From contig NZ_BDCD01000032.1 of assembly GCF_001613325.1 (NCBI RefSeq), positions 51,830-115,829 on the forward strand: DNA of 64,000 nt, written 5' to 3'. The notes under the pieces are model-generated. The model did no database searches, was not told the DNA's origin, and worked only from the letters and a program-made list of their open reading frames with translations. Positions 35,154 to 43,925 of the stretch are shown here, in pieces (position 1 is the first letter of the stretch; every line of letters begins with the position of its first letter). The position numbers and the translations under genes were made by a program. This DNA comes from Nocardia yamanashiensis NBRC 100130. GTDB lineage: Bacteria > Actinomycetota > Actinomycetes > Mycobacteriales > Mycobacteriaceae.

Positions 35154-35243
35154 ACGAAGGTGAGTGGCGGCGGTCACCGATCCGGATCAGCATGAATTCA
35201 ATAGGGGCGCAAGGGATTTCCCGAATTCTTCCGGAAAACACGG

Positions 35244-35279
35244 CGAGCTCGCCCGGTCGTGGCGAACCGGGCGAGCTCG
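35244..35279 (-). terminator. intrinsic terminator after the MFS gene
   Basis: A perfect 14-bp stem, CGAGCTCGCCCGGT / ACCGGGCGAGCTCG, has an 8-nt loop. On the minus strand it is followed by CCGTGTTTTCC. It lies 47 bp after the MFS stop and insulates the ABC/monooxygenase operon that starts beyond it. Confidence 0.75.
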
Positions 35280-35326
35280 TGGGTACCGACGAGAGTACGT
35301 CTGGAATTCCAGCACCGGGCGGGGCG

Positions 35327-36808
35327 CTAGGACAGGGTTCGGCTCACCCCGATCGCATTGCGCGGGAGCAACAGTGCCGGAAGCAAGGCCAGGGCCATGA
35401 TCGCCACCGCCCAGCCGTAGGTGCCGCGGAAGGCGTCCGCCAGGCCGTCGGCGAGGGCGGCATGCTGCTGTGGGGTGCTCGCACGCACCGAATCCAGGGT
35501 CGAACCGGCCTCGCGGACCAGGGCCGTGCTCAACAGCACCGACACCGCGGCCGCGCCGATCGACGCGGCCACCTGCTGCACGATATTGATGGCCGTGGTG
35601 GCGGCGGGGATCCGCTCCGGCGGCAGGCCGCGCGAGGCGGTGGCGATGGTCGGCATGATGGTCGCGCCCACGCCGATACCCATGAGCACGCCGGCGGCGG
35701 CGATCCGCCAGTACGCCGTATCGGCTTGGATCTGGGTGGCCATGGCCAGGAATCCGGTTGCGGCGGTGACGATTCCGGCGAGCACCAGGCGGCCCGGCGG
35801 AACCCGGTCGGCGAGGCGGCCCGCGATCTGCATGGTGAGGCCGGTGGCCAGCACCTGCGGAATGCCGTAGACGCCCGCCTGGGTGGCCGACGCGCCGCGC
35901 ACCACCTGCCAGTAGAGCGGGCCCAGCAGCATGGAGCCGAAGTACGCGCCGCTGAACAGGGTGAGAGTCAGCACGCCGGACCGGAATTGGCGGTGCGCGA
36001 ACAGGGCCGGGTCGATGAGGGGATGGTCGGAGCGCAGCGCGCGGACCACGAAGCCGGCGATCAGGACGAGGCCCGCGAGGGTGGGCAGCAGGGTGGCCGG
36101 GGCGGTGAAGTCGGCGCGCTCACCGCCGGTGGCCACGCCGTAGATGAGGGCGGCCAGGCCGGGCGAGAGCATGAGCAGGCCGGGGACGTCCAGGGCGCGG
36201 CTCGGCTGCGGGGCGTCGGTGCGCAGCACCCGGTACGCGCCGAACAGGGCGACCGCGGCGATCGGAAGGTTGATGAAGAAGATCCAGCGCCACGAGGCGT
36301 GATCCACCAGCCAGCCGCCCAGCACCGGACCGGCCAGCGGCCCGATCAGAACCGGGATGCCCATGATGGCCATGGTGCGGCCCAGCCGGGACGGATCCGA
36401 GGCCCGCATCATGATGGCCATACCGACCGGCATGATCATGCCGCCACCCAGCCCCTGCACCACGCGGAAGGCGATGAGCGACTCCGCGTTCCAGGCCAGC
36501 CCCGCCAGCACGGAACCGGTGGCGAACAGGGCGATGGCGGTCAGGTAGAGGCGCTTCGTACCGAATCTGCCCATGGCCCAGGCCGTTACCGGAATGACGG
36601 TGGCCAAGGCCAGGGTGTAACCGGTGGCGACCCAGGCGATCGTGGCGAGCGGGGCGTCGAAAGCGCCGGTGAGGTGTTCGAGGGCGACATTGATGATGGT
36701 GGTGTCGAGCACGGTCATGATCGACGCCAGGATCACCACCGTCGCGGTGGCGGCCAAGGCCGGGGTGGACCCGGTGGTGGGCCGGGCCGGAGCGAGTGTG
36801 GCGTTCAT
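35327..36808 (-). CDS. DHA2-family MFS drug/metabolite exporter
   Basis: Fourteen-helix proton-coupled exporter of 493 aa (EmrB/QacA type). Landmarks are the motif D1 TVLDTTIINVALEHL in helix 1, WVATGYTLALATVIPVTAWAMGRFGTKRLYL (motif A region), FRVVQGLGGGMIMPVG (motif B) and GPVLGGWLVDHASWRWIFFINLPI (motif C). It would export a drug, metabolite or toxic by-product; the substrate is not predictable. It is divergent from the LuxR-type regulator at 36955, 146 bp apart, which is a likely controller. Confidence 0.93.
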   Translation of the reverse strand: MNATLAPARPTTGSTPALAATATVVILASIMTVLDTTIINVALEHLTGAFDAPLATIAWVATGYTLALATVIPVTAWAMGRFGTKRLYLTAIALFATGSVLAGLAWNAESLIAFRVVQGLGGGMIMPVGMAIMMRASDPSRLGRTMAIMGIPVLIGPLAGPVLGGWLVDHASWRWIFFINLPIAAVALFGAYRVLRTDAPQPSRALDVPGLLMLSPGLAALIYGVATGGERADFTAPATLLPTLAGLVLIAGFVVRALRSDHPLIDPALFAHRQFRSGVLTLTLFSGAYFGSMLLGPLYWQVVRGASATQAGVYGIPQVLATGLTMQIAGRLADRVPPGRLVLAGIVTAATGFLAMATQIQADTAYWRIAAAGVLMGIGVGATIMPTIATASRGLPPERIPAATTAINIVQQVAASIGAAAVSVLLSTALVREAGSTLDSVRASTPQQHAALADGLADAFRGTYGWAVAIMALALLPALLLPRNAIGVSRTLS

Positions 36809-36954
36809 GGGGATTGACGTTATGGACGGGCGGGGTGCGGTCGCCTCTGTCGAATTACCTGGTTTGCCGGGCCGGTAGCGGGCGTGGTGCGGAGGTGGCC
36901 GACGCCTTCGTCTCCCTAAAATCCCCGGTCAGCCGTCCAGTAAGGTGGATTCAC

Positions 36955-39900
36955 GTGTTCTACGGTCGCACCGCGGAGATCGCCGCCCTCGACGATCTGC
37001 TCACCCGCGCGACCACCGGCCGTGCGGGCATCGCCGTACTGCGCGGCGAGGCCGGCATCGGAAAGTCCGCCCTCATCGATCACATTGCAGAAGGCGCGAC
37101 GAGGTTCCGGGTCCTTCGGGCGACCGGCACGGAAGCGGAATCCACGCTGCCGTACGCGGGACTGCATCTGCTGTTCGGCAAGGCGCGGCGCGAGCTCGAC
37201 GCGCTGCCCGCCGCCCAAGCCGACGCCTTGCGGGCGGCGCTGGATTCCGGTGCGGGCGTGGGCAATCCGTTCCTGGTGGGTGCGGCCACCCTCACCCTGC
37301 TCGCCGACCTGGCCGAATCCCGGCCCCTGCTCTGCCTGATCGACGACGCCCAATGGCTGGATCGCGCCTCGCTCGACGCCCTGCTCTTCGCCGCCCGCCG
37401 CCTGGACGCCGAGCCGATAGCACTGATCTTCGCCGTGCGTGACGACCACCTGCCCGAACTTCAGCAGCTGAACGCCCACGAGCTCGCCCTCGGCGGCCTG
37501 ACCGGCGCGGACGCCGATGCCTTGCTCACCGCCCACCACCCCGGCCTCTCCCCCGCCACCGCCCGCTGGACCGTGCACGAATCCCACGGCAATCCCCTCG
37601 CCCTCCAAGTACTCCCCACCCTCCAGCGCCCCGGCGACATCTACGAATCCCCGCACCACCACTCCCCCACCCCCACCCGCATCCAGCGCGCCTTCACCGA
37701 CCAGATCGCCACCCTCACCCCGGCGGTCCGCGACCTCCTGCTGGTCGCGGCCGCCGACAGCAGCGGCGAAGCCGCCATAATCCGCACCGCCGCAGCCTCT
37801 CTCACTCACGACCTGCCGGAGAGCACGGACGCCACCACTACCCGTCATTCCGGCATGCTTTTGGCCGGAACCGCACCGCACCAGGAAGATCCCCGCCAAA
37901 AGCACGCGGAAACGTCTGAGGGAGCGCACGCGCGCTTGGTGGAAGGGGACGCCGGAGCGTCGAGTGGCCGGGCGGAGTCTTCGACGAGCGGTGCTGCCGG
38001 GGCGGCGGAATTGGTGGCGGAGCAGGCTGGGTTGTTGCGGTTGGAGGGGGATCGGATTTCGTTCCGGCATCCGTTGATTCGCGCCGCAGCTTATCAGGGG
38101 GCGAGTGCGGCGGAGCGGCGGGCGGCGCATCGGGCGCTGGCGGGGGCGTTCGCTGATACTTGTGATGACCGGCGCGCTTGGCATTTGGCCGCGGCGGCCA
38201 CCGGGGCGGACGAGGCAGCTGCGGTCGCGCTGGAGCAGGCCGCGGTGTGCGCGCGAGGACGTGGCGGGTTGCGGGAGACCTCCGCGGCTTATGAGCGGGC
38301 GGCGGCGTTGAGTCCGGCGGCGGCGGATAGAAGCAGGCGGGCGGGGGCGGCGGCGCAGGCGGCCGCCGATGCCGGGGATCTGGATCGCGCTGCGGCACTG
38401 GTGGAATCGGCTATCGCGGCGTTGCCGCAGGAGTACGAGCAGGCGCACTCGGATTCCGCGCAGGCGGCTCCCGGGCGGGTATCGGGTGGGGCGGATGCGT
38501 CCTCGGCGGCGTTCGCGACCGGATCCGATCCGGCGGCGTTCGGGCTGCCGGCCGAGAGCGGGCTGTTCGCGCGACTGGTTTCGCTGCGGGCCACGATCGA
38601 GCGGGATCAGGATCGGCCGCGGACCGCGTATCGGTCGCTCACCTCGGCGGCGGTGGCCACGGCCGGAACGGAGCCGGAGACGGCGAGCCTGCTGCTGTTC
38701 CAGGCCGCTGAATCAGCTTGGACCGCAGGTGATCTGGTTGCCGTGCGGCGGGCGGCGGCATTGACGGAGCAGTTGGGGCTGCCGCGTGGGGAACGTATCG
38801 CGGCGCTCGTGGATTTGCTGGACGCGCTGAATCTGGAACCGGGAAGCCAGGATCGCGGTGCGGCGGCGGTGCGTGAACTGCTCGCGGGGCTCAGCCCGGA
38901 TCGGCTGCGCGAACGTGCGCAGGTCGTGCATTGGCAACTGCTGCTGGGTGATCAGCACGCGGCCCGTGAGCTGGCCGCGGCGCTGGAGGACGACTGCCGC
39001 CGGGACGGCGCGCTCGGGGTGCTGGCCCTGACGCTCTGGCTGCGGGCGCGCATCGAGATCCTGCTCGGCAATCTCGCCTTAGCCGAGGCCGCCGCGACGG
39101 AGGGGCTGCGACTGGCCGACGACATCGGACAGCGCAACCTGCACGACAGATATGCCGCCGCCCTGGCCCACCTGGCAGCCTTGCGGGGTGATGAAACCGC
39201 CTGCCGTGAACTGACTTCCGCACCGCTGGCGCACGGCATCGCGCCCGCCAGCGTGCACGCCGACGCCGCGCTGGGGCTGCTGGAGCTCGGGCTGGGCCGT
39301 CCCGAAGCGGCGTTCGACCGGTATCTGACCATGCTGGCGAGCGCCAACCGCCACGGCGCGACCGCCAGCCTGCCGGATCTCGTCGAGGCCGCGCATCGCA
39401 TCGGCCGCACCGCCGACGCCCGGCCCGCGCTGGACAGTTACACGGCCTGGGCCGAGCGGGCCCGTCATCCGTGGGCGCTGGCCGTCGCGCATCGCTGCCA
39501 CGCACTGCTCGCCGACGGCGACGCCCCCGGCTGGTGGCTGTCCGGCACCGGACCGGACACCACCGGCGCTCCCGCCGAGCAGCATTTCCGGGCCGCTCTC
39601 GAACTCCATTACGGAACAGCGGAATACACCTTCGAGCGCGCCCGCACCGAACTCCTCTACGGCGAATGGCTGCGCCGCGAACAGCGCCGTGCCGACGCCC
39701 GCCGGCATTTGCGCGCGGCCATGGAATCATTCGAACATCTCGATGCCCGCCCGTGGGCCGAACGCGCCCGCGCGGAACTGCGCGCCACCGGCGAAACCCG
39801 CACGGCCGCACCGGCCGCCGATGTGCTCACCAAATTGACGCCGCAGGAATTGCAAAGCGTGCAATTGGCGGCGGAAGGCCTGTCCAACAAGGACATTGCC

Positions 39901-40020
39901 GCACGCCTGTTCCTGAGCCCCCGCACGGTGGGTTATCACCTGTCGAACGCGTATCCGAAACTCGGCATCACCTCACGCCGCGAACTCGCGTCCTTCCGCG
40001 ATCTCACCGCCGCGCACTGA
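36955..40020 (+). CDS. LAL-type LuxR-family transcriptional regulator with AAA+ ATPase domain
   Basis: Large regulator of 1021 aa. The N-terminal AAA domain (FYGRTAEIAALDDLL, Walker A LRGEAGIGKSALIDHI, Walker B LLCLIDDAQWLDRASLDAL) occupies about residues 1-260. A long TPR-like helical region follows, interrupted by a Gly/Ala/Ser-rich stretch near 295-350. The C-terminal LuxR helix-turn-helix (LTPQELQSVQLAAEGLSNKDIAARLFLSPRTVGYHLSNAYPKLGI, residues about 960-1010) binds DNA. GTG 36955 is preferred over the longer open frame because AAGGTGG lies about 6 nt upstream and FYGRTAEI is the normal family N-terminus. It likely regulates the divergent exporter. Confidence 0.91.
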   Translation: MFYGRTAEIAALDDLLTRATTGRAGIAVLRGEAGIGKSALIDHIAEGATRFRVLRATGTEAESTLPYAGLHLLFGKARRELDALPAAQADALRAALDSGAGVGNPFLVGAATLTLLADLAESRPLLCLIDDAQWLDRASLDALLFAARRLDAEPIALIFAVRDDHLPELQQLNAHELALGGLTGADADALLTAHHPGLSPATARWTVHESHGNPLALQVLPTLQRPGDIYESPHHHSPTPTRIQRAFTDQIATLTPAVRDLLLVAAADSSGEAAIIRTAAASLTHDLPESTDATTTRHSGMLLAGTAPHQEDPRQKHAETSEGAHARLVEGDAGASSGRAESSTSGAAGAAELVAEQAGLLRLEGDRISFRHPLIRAAAYQGASAAERRAAHRALAGAFADTCDDRRAWHLAAAATGADEAAAVALEQAAVCARGRGGLRETSAAYERAAALSPAAADRSRRAGAAAQAAADAGDLDRAAALVESAIAALPQEYEQAHSDSAQAAPGRVSGGADASSAAFATGSDPAAFGLPAESGLFARLVSLRATIERDQDRPRTAYRSLTSAAVATAGTEPETASLLLFQAAESAWTAGDLVAVRRAAALTEQLGLPRGERIAALVDLLDALNLEPGSQDRGAAAVRELLAGLSPDRLRERAQVVHWQLLLGDQHAARELAAALEDDCRRDGALGVLALTLWLRARIEILLGNLALAEAAATEGLRLADDIGQRNLHDRYAAALAHLAALRGDETACRELTSAPLAHGIAPASVHADAALGLLELGLGRPEAAFDRYLTMLASANRHGATASLPDLVEAAHRIGRTADARPALDSYTAWAERARHPWALAVAHRCHALLADGDAPGWWLSGTGPDTTGAPAEQHFRAALELHYGTAEYTFERARTELLYGEWLRREQRRADARRHLRAAMESFEHLDARPWAERARAELRATGETRTAAPAADVLTKLTPQELQSVQLAAEGLSNKDIAARLFLSPRTVGYHLSNAYPKLGITSRRELASFRDLTAAH

Positions 40021-40027
40021 ACGCGGC

Positions 40028-40579
40028 TCAGGCGGTCGCTTCCCGGATCTCCCGCGGCTCCGGATTTTCCAGCGCGCGAAAGCCACTGCGATGAAATACC
40101 AGCGGCTCGGAATCGGGATGCGTGGTCAGCCGGTGCACCCGCAGCAGCACCACGGCGTGATCACCGGCCGGCACCTGCGCGTGCACCGAGGTCTCCAGCC
40201 ACGCCGTCGCCCCGGACAGGAACGCCGCATTGCCGTTCCCGGTGCGCAGTTCGAGATCCCGGAACCGGTCGCCGTTCCGCGAGCTCAGCGCCCGCGCCGC
40301 CGCTTCCTGCCCGGAGCCGAGCAGGCTGAGCCCGAGCCGGCTGGCCTGTTCCAGCCGCGGCCAGGTCTCGGAGGTGTACTGGATGCAGATGGAAACCAGC
40401 GGCGGATCCAGCGATACCGGGGTGAAGGTGCTCACCACCAGCCCGTGCGGTATGCCGCCGATGCGGGCGCAGACCGCCACCACCCCGCTGGGGAAGTGCG
40501 CGAAGGTGCGGCGCAGATCCGCGCCGTCGACCGGTGTGAGTGCGGCTTCGGCGCCGTGAATCGAGGTCAGCTCGCCCAT
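40028..40579 (-). CDS. flavin reductase (FMN reductase) family protein
   Basis: Small NAD(P)H:FMN reductase-type protein of 183 aa: LRRTFAHFPSGVVAVCARIGGIPHGLVVSTFTPVSLDPPLVSICIQYTSETWPRLEQ carries the split-barrel flavin-binding motif, and the end has GDHAVVLLRVHRL. Such proteins supply FMNH2 to two-component monooxygenases. The LLM enzymes encoded at 21.5-32.5 kb need exactly that partner and their operon has none, so a functional link is plausible. It is convergent with the LAL regulator (7 bp between stops). ATG 40579 follows an in-frame GTG at 40582. Confidence 0.9.
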   Translation of the reverse strand: MGELTSIHGAEAALTPVDGADLRRTFAHFPSGVVAVCARIGGIPHGLVVSTFTPVSLDPPLVSICIQYTSETWPRLEQASRLGLSLLGSGQEAAARALSSRNGDRFRDLELRTGNGNAAFLSGATAWLETSVHAQVPAGDHAVVLLRVHRLTTHPDSEPLVFHRSGFRALENPEPREIREATA

Positions 40580-40649
40580 CACCCCAGTTCAGCAGGATGG
40601 GGTGGGCGGCAACAGGTTTGGGCTCACCCGGATCGGAAGAAACGCGAGC

Positions 40650-40678
40650 GCCCCCGCCCGGCAATGCCGGACGGGGGC
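40650..40678 (-). terminator. terminator downstream of the glycine-zipper gene pair
   Basis: GCCCCCG(C)CCGGC-AAT-GCCGG(A)CGGGGGC is a 12-bp stem with one internal mismatch. On the minus strand it is followed by GCTCGCGTTTCTTCC. It lies 31 bp after the stop at 40709. Confidence 0.7.
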
Positions 40679-40708
40679 TGTGTCCCGCCGAAAAGGCTGT
40701 GGAGAAAC

Positions 40709-41404
40709 TTACTTCTGCAGGGACGGCTGGTTGATGGTCACGAAGTAGTTGTACGCCGCGCCGATCGCGACCGGGGCGGTGATGAAGATCTGACCGGCCA
40801 GGGTGCCCAGGAAGCCGACCGCGGCGGCGCCGGCGATGCAACCGCCCAGCGGGCCGAGACCGAACAGCGTGGCCAGCGCGCCGGTGGCGACGACGCCGAG
40901 CACGGCGCCCGCGACACAGCCGAGGGCCGCGCCGCCGATGCCGCCGGTCAGGGTGGCGATGGAGGCGCCCATGGAGATGGTGTCCACCATGCGCTTCCAG
41001 GCGGCCTGCTCACGGTCGTAGTCCGACTTGAACGGGGCCTGGTTCTCGAACGGCAGGTTGACCGGCTTGTAGACCGCGTGCTGCTCGTCGAGCTGCGGGG
41101 TCAGGGTGGCCGCGTTGCCGGCGATCTCGGCCGCGATCGGGAACTCGAAGTCGTCGACGCGGAACTTCAGATCGGTGTCGGCCACGGTGGTGCCATTGGC
41201 AGCCTTGATCTTGAAGGTGCCGTCCTCGACGACCATGTCGCCGTCGGTCCGGATGACCATGACGCCGGTCTCCGGGTTGGTGGTGGCGGCGTAGTTGATG
41301 ACGCCGTTGTCCTGCGCGGCAGGAGCGGCGCCGGCGGAGCCCGCGGTAACGCCCAGGGCGGCGATCACGAGCGCCGCGGTGGCAGCGAATTTCTTCGAAA
41401 GCAT
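40709..41404 (-). CDS. secreted glycine-zipper protein (paralogue 1 of 2)
   Basis: Exported protein of 231 aa with a Sec signal peptide (ATAALVIAALGVTAGSAGA, cleavage expected before APAAQ). The mature part starts with a polar beta-rich domain (INYAATTNPETGVMVIRTDGD; FRVDDFEFPIAAEIAG). It ends in a Gly/Ala-rich hydrophobic region with regular GxxxG spacing (TLTGGIGGAALGCVAGAVLGVVATGALATLFGLGPLGGCIAGAAAVGFLG, split here for reading) that could insert in a membrane or oligomerise. Two Cys lie within that region. ATG 41404 is chosen because GATGAGGAA precedes it. It is a tandem duplicate of the gene at 41551. The family is unfamiliar; an envelope or pore-like role is a guess. Confidence 0.82.
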   Translation of the reverse strand: MLSKKFAATAALVIAALGVTAGSAGAAPAAQDNGVINYAATTNPETGVMVIRTDGDMVVEDGTFKIKAANGTTVADTDLKFRVDDFEFPIAAEIAGNAATLTPQLDEQHAVYKPVNLPFENQAPFKSDYDREQAAWKRMVDTISMGASIATLTGGIGGAALGCVAGAVLGVVATGALATLFGLGPLGGCIAGAAAVGFLGTLAGQIFITAPVAIGAAYNYFVTINQPSLQK

Positions 41405-41480
41405 TTGTCGGTATTTCCTCATCAGGCGGTCCGCAGGGGGAACGTGGAGATCAAATCGAGGAGATACGAACGAGTGCTTA

Positions 41481-41525
41481 CCCGAAGGTGCCGTGCGGGT
41501 TAACACTTCCTCCGGCACCTTCGGG
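41481..41525 (-). terminator. 13-bp stem-loop between the tandem paralogues
   Basis: CCCGAAGGTGCCG (41481-41493) and CGGCACCTTCGGG (41513-41525) are perfect complements with a 19-nt loop. It lies 25 bp after the stop at 41551 and before the second paralogue, so it may end or attenuate transcription between them. There is no U-tract. Confidence 0.55.
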
Positions 41526-41550
41526 CACAGCTGTGATTACCGTGCCGGAA

Positions 41551-42261
41551 TTACTTGGCGGGCGCGGTGAACGGCTGGTTGATGGTCGTGAAGTACTGCA
41601 CCGCAGCGGCAATCGCGACCGGCGCGGTCACGAAAATCTGACCCGCGACCGTACCGAGGAAGCCGACGGCCGCCGCACCGGCGATGCAACCGCCGATCGG
41701 GCCGAGGCCGAACAGAGTCAGCAGCGCACCGGTGGCGGCCACGCCGAGCGCGGCGCCCGCGATGCAGCCCAGGGCCGCGCCGCCGATGCCACCGGCCAGG
41801 GTGCCGATGGTGGCGCCCAGGGTGATGGTCTGGGTCAACCGGGTCCAGGCCGCGACCTCACGGTCGTATTCGGTCTTCCACGGCGCCTGGTTCTCGTAAG
41901 GCAGCGCGACCGGCTTGTACACGGCGTGCGCCTCGTCGAAGGACGGGGTCAGGGTGGCGGTGCGGCCGGAGATCTCGGCGGCGATCGGGAACTCGAAGTC
42001 GTCCACCCGGAACTTCAGCTCGGTGCCCGCGATGGTCGCGCCATTGGCGGCCTTGATCTTGAAGACGCCGTCCTCGTTGACCAGCGAACCGGCATCGGTC
42101 CGAATGACCACCTGGCCGTTCTCGGACTGGGTGGCGGCGTAGTTGACGACGCCGTTGTCGGTCGCGGCCGGGGCCGCGCCCGCGGTGCCGGTCGCGCCGG
42201 CGGTCACCCCGATCGCCGTGACCAACAGTGCCGCGATCCCGGCGAATTTCCTCATCTTCAT
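41551..42261 (-). CDS. secreted glycine-zipper protein (paralogue 2 of 2)
   Basis: Exported protein of 236 aa, clearly homologous along its whole length to the protein encoded at 40709: both have the signal peptide, an FRVDDFEFPIAAEI block, HAVYKPV, ENQAP, YDRE-AAW, GGIGGAALGC, FGLGP-GGCIAGAAAVGFLGT-AGQIF-TAPVAI and a C-terminal TINQP. The signal peptide is AALLVTAIGVTAGATGTAGA. The two invariant cysteines are kept. ATG 42261 (MKMRKFAGI) is chosen with GGGAAG about 11 nt upstream. The duplication sits in a single minus-strand unit divided by a hairpin. Function unknown. Confidence 0.82.
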   Translation of the reverse strand: MKMRKFAGIAALLVTAIGVTAGATGTAGAAPAATDNGVVNYAATQSENGQVVIRTDAGSLVNEDGVFKIKAANGATIAGTELKFRVDDFEFPIAAEISGRTATLTPSFDEAHAVYKPVALPYENQAPWKTEYDREVAAWTRLTQTITLGATIGTLAGGIGGAALGCIAGAALGVAATGALLTLFGLGPIGGCIAGAAAVGFLGTVAGQIFVTAPVAIAAAVQYFTTINQPFTAPAK

Positions 42262-42374
42262 TTGGTACTGCTTCCCGCTGGTGCTGCTGCAAATCGAACG
42301 CGGCAAGCATCAGGCAATCGAAGCGTTTATCGAAGGGTTAGAACCACCTTGATTCGATCGGGTCCGGACGGGCG

Positions 42375-42953
42375 CTACTTCTGCTTGGCGGCGGCCTTCG
42401 CCTGCTTCTTGAATTCCCGCACCTGGGTCAGGGATTCGGCATCGGTCACATCCGCGACCGAACGCCGGGAATCCGGTTCGCCGTACGCACCCGCCGCTTC
42501 CCGCCAGCCCGGCGCCGCTAGTCCATCCTGTTTACCCAAGAGCGCCAGAAAGATTCGCGCCTTCTGATCGCCGAATCCCGGCAGCGCCTTCAACCGTTTC
42601 AGGACTTCCTTGCCGTCGGGATCACCGTTCGTCCACAGTCCCGCGGTGTTTCCGTCGTAGTTCTCGATAATGAACCGCGCCAGTTCCTGCACCCGGCGGC
42701 CCATCGAACGGCCGTAACGGTGGATGGCCGGGGGCGTGGCGGCCAGTTCCTCGAATTCCGCCGGATCGGCGTCGGCGATCTTGCGGATATCGAACCCGCC
42801 CATCCGATCGGCGATCTTCTGCGGACCCCGGAAGGCGTGTTCCATCGGAAACTGCTGATCCAGTGCCATACCCACCAAAAGGGCGAAATCGTCGGCGGAA
42901 AGCAGTTCGTCAGCGGCGGATTCCTGCGCAATACACAGTTTGCGGCTCACCAT
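42375..42953 (-). CDS. HhH-GPD-type base-excision repair family protein
   Basis: Protein of 192 aa related to the uncharacterised HhH-GPD family of actinobacteria. It has FALLVGMALDQQFPMEHAFRGPQKIADRMG near the N-terminus and the helix-hairpin-helix segment LKRLKALPGFGDQKARIFLALLGK, followed by a Lys/Ala tail (FKKQAKAAAKQK). The usual glycosylase catalytic Asp after the hairpin is not obvious, so enzymatic activity is uncertain. ATG 42953 (MVSRKLCIAQE) is chosen over the upstream extension. It is divergent from the methyltransferase gene, 61 bp apart. Confidence 0.86.
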   Translation of the reverse strand: MVSRKLCIAQESAADELLSADDFALLVGMALDQQFPMEHAFRGPQKIADRMGGFDIRKIADADPAEFEELAATPPAIHRYGRSMGRRVQELARFIIENYDGNTAGLWTNGDPDGKEVLKRLKALPGFGDQKARIFLALLGKQDGLAAPGWREAAGAYGEPDSRRSVADVTDAESLTQVREFKKQAKAAAKQK

Positions 42954-42984
42954 GGATCGATCATCCCATCCATCCCGCGTTGCG

Positions 42985-42998
42985 GTGACACGGGTCAC
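42985..42998. promoter_or_regulatory. palindrome in a 61-bp divergent promoter
   Basis: GTGAC-ACGG-GTCAC is a perfect 5-bp inverted repeat located between the start codons of the divergent HhH-GPD and methyltransferase genes. It could be an operator serving both; no regulator is identified. Confidence 0.35.
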
Positions 42999-43014
42999 GA
43001 CTAGGGTGGCTGGT

Positions 43015-43869
43015 ATGCCCGACACCATGGCAAATTCTTCAGTACGAACCGCGCCGCAAACCGGCGCCGGGTCCGGACTGCGACCGGACCGTTTCGACCG
43101 CGAGGGCCAGGATCAACTGGTCGATGTGCATGATCTGCAAGCCGCGCTACCGGGAATCCGCCGATTGCGAACGTGGGCGCACGAAGCGCTCGCGCTGCGG
43201 GCCGGGGAGAGCGCCCTCGATATCGGCTCCGGGACCGGATCCGAGGTGATGGTCTTCGCCGAGGCGGTCGGTCCCACCGGCACCGCGCTCGGCGTGGAAC
43301 CCGACGAGCACCTGCTGCACGCGGCCGAACGCCGTGCGGCGCAAGCCGGATCGACGGCCAAGTTCGTGTCCGGCGACGCCTACGGGCTGCCGCTGGCCAG
43401 TGACAGTTACGACGGCGTGCTGGTGGAGCGGGTGCTGCAGCATCTGACCTCGCCCGCCCGGGCGATCGGCGAGATCAGCCGGGTGCTCAAGCCCGGCGGC
43501 CGCGTGGTCGTGATGGACGCCGACTGGGGCACGGCCATCGTGCATCCGGGCGACCGGCACGTGGTGCACGAGGTGGTGGAGACCATGATCTCCCGCACCA
43601 CCAATCCCTTCGCGGGACGGCAGCTGTCCGGGCTGCTCACCAAGGCCGGCCTGGTCGTGGACGATATCGGCTCGCACGCGCTGATCCAGGATGGCAGCGC
43701 GGGCGCGGGAGCGCTGGTCGCCCGCATCGCGGATATGTCGGTGGCGCGCGGATCCATCACCCAGAAGCAGCGCGATCAGCTGCTGGCGGACCTGGAGGCC
43801 GGTGCGGCCAGCGGTGACATCCACCTGTCGGTGACCATTTTCGCGGTGCTCGCGCACAAGCCGAACTGA
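43015..43869 (+). CDS. class I SAM-dependent methyltransferase
   Basis: Protein of 284 aa with a class I methyltransferase fold: motif I SALDIGSGTGSEVMVFAEAV, acidic loop LGVEPDEHLLHAAERRA, motif IV region SYDGVLVERVLQHLTSPARAIGEISRVLKPGGRVVVMDADWGT (in separate conserved segments). It resembles the UbiE/arsenite-type group that methylates small molecules. The substrate cannot be inferred. ATG 43015 has AGGGTGG a few nt upstream; ATG 43027 is an alternative. Confidence 0.88.
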   Translation: MPDTMANSSVRTAPQTGAGSGLRPDRFDREGQDQLVDVHDLQAALPGIRRLRTWAHEALALRAGESALDIGSGTGSEVMVFAEAVGPTGTALGVEPDEHLLHAAERRAAQAGSTAKFVSGDAYGLPLASDSYDGVLVERVLQHLTSPARAIGEISRVLKPGGRVVVMDADWGTAIVHPGDRHVVHEVVETMISRTTNPFAGRQLSGLLTKAGLVVDDIGSHALIQDGSAGAGALVARIADMSVARGSITQKQRDQLLADLEAGAASGDIHLSVTIFAVLAHKPN

Positions 43870-43878
43870 CCGAACGGA

Positions 43879-43919
43879 AACGGGGCGCGCACCGAAAGGT
43901 GCACGCCCCGTTCGCTTTT
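43879..43919. terminator. terminator between methyltransferase and aspC
   Basis: AACGGGGCG(C)GCACC-GAAA-GGTGC(A)CGCCCCGTT is a 14-bp stem with one mismatch and a GNRA-like loop, followed by CGCTTTTC. It sits between the convergent genes. Confidence 0.75.
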
Positions 43920-43925
43920 CGCCTG

